Assembly (NCBI RefSeq): GCF_020034665.1
Contig: NZ_JAIQDI010000001.1
Span: 1,674,001-1,738,000, forward strand
From: Niabella beijingensis
GTDB taxonomy: Bacteria > Bacteroidota > Bacteroidia > Chitinophagales > Chitinophagaceae
Direction of reading: 5' to 3'
Length of the DNA stretch: 64,000 bases
Part shown: positions 41,737-50,109 of the stretch, one piece after another
Layout: each line of letters opens with the position of its first letter
Position numbering within the stretch: the first letter of the stretch is position 1
The notes under the pieces: model-generated
Databases searched by the model: none
What the model saw: only the letters and a program-made list of their open reading frames with translations
What the model was told of the DNA's origin: nothing
Position numbers and translations under genes: made by a program

Positions 41737-42561
41737 TTGAACAAAAAAGCAATATACGGTATTCTCATTGCGATCATCTTACCGCTTACCTGCTACTTTA
41801 TCATCAAGCATTACAGCGAACAGGCCGTAGTATTGCCGCAGCGTTTTTTCCCGGACTCCATTAATTCGACATTAAAAGGCGGTAAAAAGGTTTCTGATAC
41901 CGTATGGCACCGCATCAGCGACTTTAAGCTGACCAACCAGCTGGGAGAAACGGCAACGCTGGATAAATACAGGGGAAAGATCATTGTTGCCGATTTCTTC
42001 TTTACCCACTGCCCTACCATCTGCCCTCCGCTCACCATGAACATGCGGCGGCTGCAGGGCTCCATCACCAATTCGGAACGGGTGGGCGACCGTACCAATA
42101 ATGACGTACAGTTTATTTCGTTCAGCATTGACCCCGAGCGCGACTCGGTGCACCAGCTCAAGGCCTGGGCCGACCGCTTTCAGATCAACCCCCAGCAATG
42201 GGATTTGCTGACGGGTGATAAAAAAACCATTTATGACCTGGCCCTGAAGGATATGCGGATCGGGCTGGTGGATGGAAAGGGCATTGATACCAGCTTTATC
42301 CATACCGATCATTTTGTACTGATCGATACCAGCCGGGTCATCAGGGGATTTTACCATGGGCTCGACAGTACCTCACTGGCAAAACTTTCCAGGGACATCG
42401 TACTGCTGACGCTTGAAAAAAATCCAAATGAAAAAAGTGAGCTTTCCGGACAACTCAATTTCCTGGCTGTGGTGTTCCTGATTGTGGCAGTATTGGTTGG
42501 CCTATTCCTGATCGTGTTTAAAAAGAAAAAAAATGTTGACCCCGTCGTGGACCAAAAATGA
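41737..42561 (+). CDS. SCO1/SenC-family copper chaperone
   Basis: A 274-residue protein starting at a TTG (no ATG exists between the upstream stop and the conserved core). An N-terminal membrane helix (IYGILIAIILPLTCYFII) and a C-terminal one (FLAVVFLIVAVLVGLFLIVF) enclose a thioredoxin-fold domain with copper motif THCPTICPP and the ligand His in FIHTDHFVLID. It delivers copper to the CuA site of cytochrome c oxidase. The 3' end overlaps the DUF420 gene by 29 bp, so the two are translated together, as in other Bacteroidota cytochrome-oxidase clusters. Confidence 0.92.
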   Translation: MNKKAIYGILIAIILPLTCYFIIKHYSEQAVVLPQRFFPDSINSTLKGGKKVSDTVWHRISDFKLTNQLGETATLDKYRGKIIVADFFFTHCPTICPPLTMNMRRLQGSITNSERVGDRTNNDVQFISFSIDPERDSVHQLKAWADRFQINPQQWDLLTGDKKTIYDLALKDMRIGLVDGKGIDTSFIHTDHFVLIDTSRVIRGFYHGLDSTSLAKLSRDIVLLTLEKNPNEKSELSGQLNFLAVVFLIVAVLVGLFLIVFKKKKNVDPVVDQK

Positions 42562-43072
42562 TAAGAAAGCCAAGCTTCTTATTTATACCTTTTCCATTAT
42601 CGTATTTGCCGTTGTGGTTGCCCTGGGGCGCGTTCAGCTGAATGTACAACCCGGTTTTGATGTACACATCTTTGCCCTGGCCAATGCGGTTATCAACTCC
42701 GTCGTTGCCGTGCTCCTGGTTGTTGCGTTATTCGCTGCAAAAAGCGGAAAATATTTGCTACACAAACGGATCATGCTCGTAGCTATGGTACTTTCCATCC
42801 TTTTCCTGGTGAGCTATATCGCCCACCACCTGCTGGCGGGAGATACCAAATTCGGCGGCACCGGTGCCATCCGCTTTATTTATTATTTTATTCTCGGCAC
42901 GCATATTCCGCTGGCGGGCATCATCCTTCCTTTTATTTTATTTACCGCTTACAGAGGTCTGATCGGCGAGTACCCCCGCCACCGCAAGATCGCCCGCATC
43001 ACCTGGCCCATCTGGTTTTATGTGGCTGTTACCGGACCCATTATTTATATCCTGATCAGTCCGTATTATTAA
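42533..43072 (+). CDS. DUF420 family membrane protein
   Basis: A 179-residue protein with four to five transmembrane helices and two His-rich membrane spots (YIAHHLLAG and ILGTHIPLAGI) that could bind heme or copper. DUF420 genes occur beside SCO1 and caa3/cbb3 oxidase genes, so a role in oxidase assembly or quinol transfer is assumed. It overlaps the SCO1 gene by 29 bp. Convergent with the next minus-strand gene. Confidence 0.85.
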   Translation: MLTPSWTKNDKKAKLLIYTFSIIVFAVVVALGRVQLNVQPGFDVHIFALANAVINSVVAVLLVVALFAAKSGKYLLHKRIMLVAMVLSILFLVSYIAHHLLAGDTKFGGTGAIRFIYYFILGTHIPLAGIILPFILFTAYRGLIGEYPRHRKIARITWPIWFYVAVTGPIIYILISPYY

Positions 43073-43093
43073 TGCGGTACATCAAATTTCCGT

Positions 43094-44224
43094 TTATTTT
43101 ACCACAACCCCATCCATCGACGCCAGCCGGGCAATAATCCCCCATCCGTAAAAATTATTGGCTACCCCAATCAGCAATTCATTGCTACCCTGCTTCAGGT
43201 TCAAATCGAAGGTGGCATTTTCAATGGAGATCCGGCCATCCGGTTCTTTGCGCATGCCTTCGAGATAAAGATTCTTATCCGCAAACACCATCCTGCCATT
43301 CAAAAACACCCATACCTCGTCACTGAATCCAAAGGCCATTTTCCGTTTCATCGCATCCTTTACATCCAGTGTAGCTTTCAGCCACACCAGCCGCCGGTTC
43401 AGTTCGCGGGAACCGCCATATAAACGCGTCAGGTTGATCAGTCCGGCCCGTTCCGCAATAACGGTGCTCCAGGTTACCAGAGAATCGGGTAGGTTCTGCT
43501 GGTAGGGCTCTTTTCCTGCAGGAAAATCCAGCGGAGCGCTCGCCTGCCAATTGCGGATATAGCGGGGGTCATTCAGCGTCAGATCAAATCCTGCCTCCGG
43601 AGGCAGGCCTTCGGTTTGATCCGGTCTCACTCTTACATTGCTGAGGATCACTTTCCCGTCAAACGCAATGGCTCCATCCTTCGTATTGCCTTCAAGTCGG
43701 GATACCCGGAGTGCCGGCTGCTGCATATCGTTCACATAAGCCAGCAGCTGCAACCCGGATACTACCAGTTTTATATGATTCGGCTTATTCAGGAAAATGT
43801 CCGCAGCGGCCTGGTATTGCGGCAGAAGATCCCAAAGGTTAACCCCCCTTATAAAAGGCGCATATTGCACTGCATCCGCAGCTGCGGGGTTGCCCGCACG
43901 CTGGGCCCTTAAGTAAAAGCATTCCGTTTCCCTCATGTCCTGCATCCGGAAATATACGCTGGTAAAGCCCGGTTCCAGCGGTTCCACATCAAACTCAATG
44001 ATTCCATTGGAAAATAACAGGTCTCTTGAAGTTACCACATCCGCTGACTGCAATAACCTGATTGCCGGCTGACCATTGTGCCCGACAAAGGAGACCTTTC
44101 CTTCTTTATACAACCAGGCCTCCGGTTTCATAGGAATGAGCATTTCGCGCGGGAGGGCTTTTTTTTGAGCAATGCTGCTTATAACAAGCAAAGAAGCGGC
44201 AAGTATTAAAACGGCTTTTTTCAT
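43094..44224 (-). CDS. Secreted LamG/DUF1080-like protein with carbohydrate-binding C-terminus
   Basis: A 376-residue protein with a signal peptide (AVLILAASLLVISSIAQ). The first part (about 40-200) has the concanavalin-like jelly-roll pattern of DUF1080 proteins (GIIEFDVEPLEPGFTSVYFRM, HIKLVVSGLQLLAYVND). The last 170 residues resemble a galactose-binding-like beta-sandwich with KMAFGFSDEVWVFLNGRMVF and ELLIGVANNFYGWGI. It is probably a glycan-binding or glycan-acting protein. It overlaps the upstream gene 44221-44895 by 4 bp. Confidence 0.65.
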   Translation of the reverse strand: MKKAVLILAASLLVISSIAQKKALPREMLIPMKPEAWLYKEGKVSFVGHNGQPAIRLLQSADVVTSRDLLFSNGIIEFDVEPLEPGFTSVYFRMQDMRETECFYLRAQRAGNPAAADAVQYAPFIRGVNLWDLLPQYQAAADIFLNKPNHIKLVVSGLQLLAYVNDMQQPALRVSRLEGNTKDGAIAFDGKVILSNVRVRPDQTEGLPPEAGFDLTLNDPRYIRNWQASAPLDFPAGKEPYQQNLPDSLVTWSTVIAERAGLINLTRLYGGSRELNRRLVWLKATLDVKDAMKRKMAFGFSDEVWVFLNGRMVFADKNLYLEGMRKEPDGRISIENATFDLNLKQGSNELLIGVANNFYGWGIIARLASMDGVVVK

Positions 44225-44895
44225 TTGTTTGATTTTTTAGGGGTTATTTTCAGGTTCGCAAAGTTTCCATCCGACTGGTGCCCGGTCCAGAAGCCGATCA
44301 TTTCCCCTTTCCGGTCACCCAATTGTTCCACTACAAGATCCGGTTCCGGATTATTGTTCACATACACTTTTACCTCCGGCTGTTTGATGACCATACGCAC
44401 ATGAAACCATTCATCCGGTTGCGGGGGATGTTTCAGCGCCTGTTCATATTTATCCGGATGTTCCGTCCTCAGCCTTTGCCAGTCGTACTCCGGCAATGAA
44501 ACGTACTGCACCGAATGGCTTTTCCTGCCGGCATCCGGTGCCTGGAAATTAAACGGCCGGAAATAGATCACGTCCATCGTACGGTTATTTACCCCATGAA
44601 AAGCGAGCCCCACAAAGCTTTGCTGCAACACATCCTTTCCTTTTACATCAAACTCAAGGGTGCCATCGCTGAACGCATAACCGGTAAGCCAGGCTACCCC
44701 ATAGTGCTCTTTTGCATTCATATAAAGACTTATCTTATTTTTTGCATTCTTCATAAGATTTATATTCCGGTTAAATGCGGTAATCCTTTTTTGAGCAACA
44801 AGCTGTTCCAGGTCGGGGATGACTGCGTTTGTCTTTTGTGCGCAACACGAGGTTGCAAAAAGTGTAAACAGAAAAATAAAAATCGTTTTTTGCAT
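44221..44895 (-). CDS. Secreted DUF1080-like (concanavalin-fold) protein
   Basis: A 224-residue protein with a signal sequence ending FATSCCAQ, which could be a lipobox (Cys at residue 17 or 18) or a normal cleavage site. The rest is one jelly-roll domain with the DUF1080 features FSDGTLEFDVKGKD, FVGLAFHGVNNRTMDVIYFRPFNF and EWFHVRMVIKQPEVKVYVNN. DUF1080 proteins include 3-keto-glycoside hydrolases and glycan-binding proteins; which of these applies cannot be decided. Its product may work with the following gene, to which it is coupled by a 4-bp overlap, and with the beta-helix protein upstream. Confidence 0.7.
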   Translation of the reverse strand: MQKTIFIFLFTLFATSCCAQKTNAVIPDLEQLVAQKRITAFNRNINLMKNAKNKISLYMNAKEHYGVAWLTGYAFSDGTLEFDVKGKDVLQQSFVGLAFHGVNNRTMDVIYFRPFNFQAPDAGRKSHSVQYVSLPEYDWQRLRTEHPDKYEQALKHPPQPDEWFHVRMVIKQPEVKVYVNNNPEPDLVVEQLGDRKGEMIGFWTGHQSDGNFANLKITPKKSNK

Positions 44896-44937
44896 GAGTT
44901 CTATTGATTAAATGTTGAGGTAGGATACCGTGTCGTT

Positions 44938-45987
44938 TTACCTGGTTTGTTTTATAGCGCTACTGAAAATGCCGGCGGGGATATCATATCCGTCCGATCC
45001 GGAAGAAAGCTGCAGGTCCCCTTTTTTCAATCCATCCAGCTCCACTTCATTTAATACCACCGACGCGGTTTTTCGGATACGCTCTTCTTTAAAATTATTT
45101 TTCTCAATGGGAAGCAGTCCCCCTGCGGCCCGGTATATGCCGGTATAATGTTTATTATTGGCGATAACGGAATTGCTGAAGGTATATTCCGGGTAGGTAT
45201 TTTCCGGGCGCAGCCAGAAAAAATTACAATTTGATACAATATTATCCCGGAAAGTAAATGCAGCGGTAAAGGGCCCGAACCATACGGCAGCCTCATAAGC
45301 ATCGTAAATTATGGAGTGGGTAAGCGAAAAATCTTTTATTCCCCGGAAAAGCAGCAGGGCATTCTTACATCCGTAGAAGATACAATGCTCCACCCCGGTG
45401 CCTGGTCCGTGCGCCCATATGGCGCCCTGGATGGGGGCGGCATTCTTTTCTCCGATAAAATAACATTGAGAGATCTTTAATCCGTGACAAAGCGTATCCT
45501 CTTTTTTGACCGGATAGTAATATGTTACATCCGGATTGGCGTTGCCAGTGAATTTTAATCCCCGCAGCACCACGTCATTGGTCGCAATCAGCAGTCCAAC
45601 GCTGTGCGGGAATTTATGGTTCGGGTCATTATTATTACCGGAAACCGACTGGATCACGGGCATCTTTGCCGGTGTCCATGCAGTATCATCAGGCATAACC
45701 GCCGCTTCAATGATCAGCCGGCCATCGGATAAATGTGCTCCCTTGGAGGTAATTGTCACTTTGTTCTTAAGCAGGTGCAAACCGGGCGCCAGCCGAATGG
45801 TAATGGTTGCCCCCTGCGGAAGCGCTGCTGCTGCATCCGCTGCTTTTTCCAGACTGGCGAAAGGAGCCGCTGAGCTGCCCGGAGCGTTATCACTTCCTTT
45901 TACAGGATCTACAAAAAAGAGCTGGGCATCCACCCTGGTATACATAATCAATAGCATTCCGGCCAAGAACAATTTCAGGATTTTCAT
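44938..45987 (-). CDS. Secreted right-handed beta-helix protein (pectate-lyase-like)
   Basis: A 349-residue protein from the ATG at 45987 (MKILKLFLAGMLLIMYTRVDAQ, signal peptide); the longer frame lacks a signal. The opening FFVDPVKGSDNAPGSSAAPFASLEKAADAAAALP is the typical DUF1565/pectate-lyase-like start of secreted beta-helices, followed by repeated coils (HGLKISQCYFIG, VEHCIFYGCKNALLLFRG, FTFRDNIVSNCNFF). It may bind or degrade polysaccharide. It is the first gene of a three-gene minus-strand set and is divergent from the regulator at 46098, which may control it. Confidence 0.75.
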   Translation of the reverse strand: MKILKLFLAGMLLIMYTRVDAQLFFVDPVKGSDNAPGSSAAPFASLEKAADAAAALPQGATITIRLAPGLHLLKNKVTITSKGAHLSDGRLIIEAAVMPDDTAWTPAKMPVIQSVSGNNNDPNHKFPHSVGLLIATNDVVLRGLKFTGNANPDVTYYYPVKKEDTLCHGLKISQCYFIGEKNAAPIQGAIWAHGPGTGVEHCIFYGCKNALLLFRGIKDFSLTHSIIYDAYEAAVWFGPFTAAFTFRDNIVSNCNFFWLRPENTYPEYTFSNSVIANNKHYTGIYRAAGGLLPIEKNNFKEERIRKTASVVLNEVELDGLKKGDLQLSSGSDGYDIPAGIFSSAIKQTR

Positions 45988-46097
45988 CTTTCTTTTATGG
46001 TTTCGTGAAAAATAACCACACAAATTTGCCCGCACTACCAGAAATTGTAAATTCATACCCTGTTCAAGTTTGTTCAAATCGCGTCACAGCGTCTATT

Positions 46098-47330
46098 ATG
46101 GATGAAAACACGGATTATTTATTAAAATGCCGGGAAGCCGTCGAAAAAAAGCTGGCCTGGGGCGATCCATCCGGATGGCAGAACCAGGATTTTGAAAATC
46201 TTTCCGAGCAACTCTTTAATGAAACGGGGGTAGTTCTGAGTACCAGCACCCTGAAACGGGTATGGGGGAAAGTACAATACAACAGCAAGCCCAATCTCAG
46301 TACGCTGGACGCGCTGGCCCGGTTCATCGGTCATGCCAACTGGAGGGCCTTCACAGCGGCACAGCCCCCTGCGGAGGTCGTGGATGCGCCAAAAAGAAAA
46401 AAAAGGGCTGCGGGTAAAAACGCCGTATGGTTCCTTTTGATCGCCACAGGTGCCCTGCTGATCGGGTTCGCTCTTATAAAAAAAACCTCAAAAAAACTCA
46501 GTTACGGCACCATCCGTTTTTCCAGCAAACCGGTTACCAGGGGGGTACCCAACACGGTAATATTTGAATACGATGCCCGGCAGTCCAATGCCGACAGTGT
46601 TTTCATCCAGCAGAGCTGGGATCCCAGAAGACGGTTCCGGGTGGATAAGGACCATAACCAATACAACAGCACCTATTATTTACCGGGCTATTACCGGGCC
46701 AAGCTCGTACTGAACGACTCTATTGTAAAGGAGCATGATGTTTTTATAGAATCCAACGGCTGGATGGGCGCCATCGACCAGGAGCCTGTTCCGCTTTACC
46801 TGGGAGAGCGGATCTTTAAAACACCAGGGCAGATGGGGGTAACAGAAAACGACCTGAAGGAGTTGCACATTGATTATATAAAAACAGCACCGAAGGTGAT
46901 CCTCACCAATGTGAACAGGGACATCAACCTGAACAGCACTGATTTTTCGCTGCGGCTGGAGGTCCAGAATACCTGCAACAATACCAATAATGCAGTTTGC
47001 AGAAAAACTGCCGTTACACTCCTGGGTACCGAAGGGGCGATCATGATCCCCCTGGCCCGGATCGGTTGTGTGGGAGAGCTGAACCTGCTGCTTGGTCCGC
47101 AACAATTCATACGCGGCACCACAACCGATCTGTCGGCATTTGGTGTTCCCTTCAATGAGCCGGTAACACTGGGCTGTATTTCAAGGCAGGGTACTATAAA
47201 AATACTGATCAATGACAAGCCGGTATTTGAAGCGCCGTTTAAAGATCCCATCGGGAAAATAGCCGGTGTCAGGGTCAGTTTTGAAGGCACTGGTTTTATC
47301 CGGTCTTATGAACTAAAACCAGCCGGATAA
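46098..47330 (+). CDS. Membrane-anchored putative regulator with N-terminal cytoplasmic and C-terminal periplasmic domains
   Basis: A 410-residue protein from the ATG at 46098; the longer frame to 46005 has no homology-like sequence. The cytoplasmic N-terminal 90 residues (LKCREAVEKKLAWGDPSGWQNQDFENLSEQL...STSTLKRVWGKVQYNSKPNLSTLDALARFIGHANWR) form a helical module that recurs in Bacteroidota proteins and looks DNA-binding. A transmembrane helix (AVWFLLIATGALLIGFALI) follows, then a PKD-like domain and a lectin-like domain ending EGTGFIRSYEL. It probably senses a glycan and controls the divergent secreted-protein genes. The regulatory role is inferred from architecture and position. Confidence 0.65.
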   Translation: MDENTDYLLKCREAVEKKLAWGDPSGWQNQDFENLSEQLFNETGVVLSTSTLKRVWGKVQYNSKPNLSTLDALARFIGHANWRAFTAAQPPAEVVDAPKRKKRAAGKNAVWFLLIATGALLIGFALIKKTSKKLSYGTIRFSSKPVTRGVPNTVIFEYDARQSNADSVFIQQSWDPRRRFRVDKDHNQYNSTYYLPGYYRAKLVLNDSIVKEHDVFIESNGWMGAIDQEPVPLYLGERIFKTPGQMGVTENDLKELHIDYIKTAPKVILTNVNRDINLNSTDFSLRLEVQNTCNNTNNAVCRKTAVTLLGTEGAIMIPLARIGCVGELNLLLGPQQFIRGTTTDLSAFGVPFNEPVTLGCISRQGTIKILINDKPVFEAPFKDPIGKIAGVRVSFEGTGFIRSYELKPAG

Positions 47331-47405
47331 TTCTGAAAATCCATTCGTTTCGTTTTATCTTCGCTGCCTGTCATTATTAATTTTTAAACCGGCAAATAAC
47401 CTGGC

Positions 47406-48716
47406 ATGAATGTATTTGAAGTAAGAGGAGGAAATCGTTTAAAAGGAGCCATCCACCCGCAGGGTGCTAAAAATGAGGCGCTGCAGATCATTTGCGCGGT
47501 ACTGCTGACCCCCGAAGAGGTCACGATCAAAAACATCCCGGATATCCTGGATGTGAACCTGCTGATCGAATTACTTGCGGAGATGAATGTGGAAGTGAAC
47601 CGGGTAGACCGGAGCACCTGTGTCTTCCGGGCAAAGGATGTGAATATCGACTACCTGCACAGTGAGGCCTTCCGAAAAAAAAGCGGCAAACTGCGGGGTT
47701 CGGTAATGCTGGCAGGCGCCATGCTGGCACGCTATAAAAAAGCCTTTATTCCAAAACCGGGGGGCGACCAGATCGGGCGCCGCAGGCTGGATACACATGT
47801 GATCGGCTTTGAAAAGTTCGGGATCAATATCAACCATAATGAGGAAGATGGATTTTTTCACCTGTCCGCCAAAGAACTGAAGGGCACTTACATGCTGCTG
47901 GATGAACCTTCTGTAACCGGCACTGCTAATGTGGTGATGGCAGCCACCATGGCTACCGGTACTACCACAATTTACAATGCGGCCTGCGAGCCCTACCTGC
48001 AACAGCTTTGCAAGATGCTGAACCGGATGGGAGCAAAGATCAGCGGCATCGGCAGCAACCTGCTTACGATCGAAGGGGTGGATTACCTCTCCGGCACCAC
48101 ACATACCATCCTTCCGGATATGATCGAGGTGGGATCCTTTATCGGTCTGGCGGCTATGACACAAAGCGATATCCTTATAAAAAATGTAAGCGTTCCCGAT
48201 CTGGGTGTGATACCGAACCGTTTTGAACAGCTGGGGATTAATCTTGAAATTATAGGTGATGATATCCATATACCCTCCCAGGAAAGCTATACCATTCAAA
48301 AATATTTTGACGGCGGTGTGCTCACCATTTACGACCACCCCTGGCCGGGCTTTACACCCGATCTGCTGAGTATTGTGCTGGTAACGGCCATCCAGGCGCA
48401 TGGCAGTGTGCTGATCCATCAGAAAATGTTTGAAAGCCGCCTTTTCTTTGTGGATAAACTCATCGATATGGGGGCCCAGATCATTCTTTGTGATCCGCAT
48501 CGTGCGGTTGTGATCGGTCTTGGCCGTGAACAGAAGCTCCGCGGCATTACCATGAGCAGTCCGGATATCCGTGCGGGCGTGGCACTTCTGATCGCAGCAT
48601 TAAGCGCAGAAGGAAAAAGTATTATTCAGAATATCGAGCAGATCGACCGGGGCTATCAGCAGATCGATACCCGGCTGCAGGCCCTTGGGGCAGATATAAA
48701 AAGAACACAGAAATGA
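47406..48716 (+). CDS. murA: UDP-N-acetylglucosamine 1-carboxyvinyltransferase
   Basis: A 436-residue MurA of normal length, from FEVRGGNRLKGAIHPQGAKNEAL through RRRLDTHVIGFEKFG to the C-terminal MSSPDIRAGVALLIAALSAEG. It adds enolpyruvate from PEP to UDP-GlcNAc in the first committed step of peptidoglycan synthesis. The catalytic-loop Cys (E. coli Cys115 in GGCTIGARPVD) is replaced by Asp here (PGGDQIGRRRLD). Asp variants are active but resist fosfomycin. It overlaps murI by 4 bp, so peptidoglycan precursor genes are coupled. Confidence 0.96.
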   Translation: MNVFEVRGGNRLKGAIHPQGAKNEALQIICAVLLTPEEVTIKNIPDILDVNLLIELLAEMNVEVNRVDRSTCVFRAKDVNIDYLHSEAFRKKSGKLRGSVMLAGAMLARYKKAFIPKPGGDQIGRRRLDTHVIGFEKFGININHNEEDGFFHLSAKELKGTYMLLDEPSVTGTANVVMAATMATGTTTIYNAACEPYLQQLCKMLNRMGAKISGIGSNLLTIEGVDYLSGTTHTILPDMIEVGSFIGLAAMTQSDILIKNVSVPDLGVIPNRFEQLGINLEIIGDDIHIPSQESYTIQKYFDGGVLTIYDHPWPGFTPDLLSIVLVTAIQAHGSVLIHQKMFESRLFFVDKLIDMGAQIILCDPHRAVVIGLGREQKLRGITMSSPDIRAGVALLIAALSAEGKSIIQNIEQIDRGYQQIDTRLQALGADIKRTQK

Positions 48717-49618
48717 GTCAGGAGTCAGCTGTCAGTCCCTATAGCTATCGGAACCAGCCGTCAGCGATCAGCGATGGTAAAGCGCCTATCGGGGTCTTCG
48801 ATTCGGGCTATGGCGGGTTGACCGTTCTTAAAGAACTGGTGAATACCCTGCCGCACTATGACTACCTGTACCTGGGGGATAATGGCCGTGCTCCATACGG
48901 CAACCGCTCTTTTGAAACCGTATACGACTATACCCTGGAATGCGTGAAATGGTTTTTTGAGCAGGGTTGCAGCCTTGTGATCCTGGCCTGCAATACCGCC
49001 TCTGCCAAAGCCCTGCGCAGCATACAGCAAAACGATCTTCCGCAGATCGCACCGGATAAAAGGGTACTGGGGGTGATCCGGCCCACTACAGAGGTGATCG
49101 GTACTTATTCGGAGAACGGGGAGATCGGTATCCTGGCCACAAAAGGAACTGTCAATTCCGAATCCTACCCCATTGAGATTCATAAGTTCTTCCCCGAAAC
49201 CCGGGTCTATCAGGAAGCCTGCCCCATGTGGGTACCGCTGGTTGAGAACAATGAGATCAATACGCCGGCAACCGACTTTTTTATAAAAAAGAACCTGCAT
49301 GCCTTGTTTCAGAAAGGTCCTAAAATAGACGTGGTATTATTGGCCTGTACCCATTACCCGTTATTAAAAGATAAGATACAGGAACACCTGCCGATCGATG
49401 TAAAACTGATCACCCAGGGGGAGCTCGTGGCAAACAGCCTGGCGGATTATCTCAGCCGGCACCCGGAAATAGAACAGCGTTGCAGCAGGAACGGGCAACA
49501 GCATTTTTTTACTACGGATGCCGCGGAAGATTTTGACAACCACGCCACTTTGTTCTTTGGAGCACCCGTAAAGAGCCGGTTTGTGGACCTGAGCCCGGGA
49601 AAAGAAACTGTGAGCTGA
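48713..49618 (+). CDS. murI: Glutamate racemase with unusual N-terminal extension
   Basis: A 301-residue protein. The family core starts only at residue 25 (IGVFDSGYGGLTVLKEL); the preceding residues (MSQESAVSPYSYRNQPSAIS) are encoded by a decayed palindromic element and are atypical. The catalytic Cys pair lies in VILACNTASAKAL and LLACTHYPLL. It makes D-glutamate for peptidoglycan. An internal start at a later codon is conceivable (no ATG between the overlap and the core), but the ATGA overlap with murA supports 48713. It ends 200 bp before rpmH. Confidence 0.92.
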   Translation: MSQESAVSPYSYRNQPSAISDGKAPIGVFDSGYGGLTVLKELVNTLPHYDYLYLGDNGRAPYGNRSFETVYDYTLECVKWFFEQGCSLVILACNTASAKALRSIQQNDLPQIAPDKRVLGVIRPTTEVIGTYSENGEIGILATKGTVNSESYPIEIHKFFPETRVYQEACPMWVPLVENNEINTPATDFFIKKNLHALFQKGPKIDVVLLACTHYPLLKDKIQEHLPIDVKLITQGELVANSLADYLSRHPEIEQRCSRNGQQHFFTTDAAEDFDNHATLFFGAPVKSRFVDLSPGKETVS

Positions 49619-49708
49619 TAGCTTTCAGCTATTCAATTATTCAGCAACTCAAATGGACATAATCACTGAAATATTGGCCCTCAGTTCCAAAAACTAAAAA
49701 CTTTTCCC

Positions 49709-49716
49709 TACCTTTG
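49709..49716 (+). promoter_or_regulatory. Putative -7 promoter element of rpmH
   Basis: TACCTTTG, a full TAnnTTTG match, giving a leader of about 95-100 nt. The leader contains a small hairpin GCATG/CATGC. The -33 region is weak (TTC at 21 bp). Confidence 0.5.
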
Positions 49717-49820
49717 CCATCCTTTCACAAGCCAACGGGAGTGGTGTCCTGTGGTTGAAACTTGAAAATCAGCATGTTCTCCCATGCGCATTCAAAAACT
49801 AGTGAAAAAATTAAGATAGT

Positions 49821-49976
49821 ATGAAGCGTACATTTCAACCCCATCGTCGTCGTCGTAAAACCGTTCATGGTTTTCGTAAACGTATGCAAACCGCTAACGG
49901 CCGTAAAGTACTGGCAAGCCGCCGTGCGAAAGGACGTAAGAAACTAACGGTTTCTGACGAGAGGAAATTAAAGTAA
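49821..49976 (+). CDS. rpmH: 50S ribosomal protein L34
   Basis: A 51-residue protein, [20 protein letters not shown]...[19 protein letters not shown], which matches L34 end to end: the MKRTFQPH start, the HGFRKRM motif and the AKGRKKL stretch. It belongs to the large subunit and is among the most basic proteins of the cell. In most bacteria rpmH is directly followed by rnpA and yidD; here a hairpin terminator and a 2.3-kb glycosidase gene lie between rpmH and rnpA. Confidence 0.97.
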   Translation: MKRTFQPHRRRRKTVHGFRKRMQTANGRKVLASRRAKGRKKLTVSDERKLK

Positions 49977-50003
49977 GCTGTAACAGCTCTTAGAAAAAAT
50001 TGT

Positions 50004-50029
50004 AGCTCCGGTAACGGGGCTATTTTTTT
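50004..50029 (+). terminator. Intrinsic terminator of rpmH
   Basis: Stem AGCTCCG/CGGGGCT (one G-U pair), loop GTAA, followed by seven T. It starts 27 bp after the L34 stop codon and would end the rpmH transcript before the glycosidase gene. Confidence 0.8.
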
Positions 50030-50109
50030 GCCCCGTATGCCACCGGTTGTGCAAACGTTTGTTCCTGTTCCAGTCTGCAGATCGTAAAAAAATAGTTGTA
50101 AGTTCGGGA

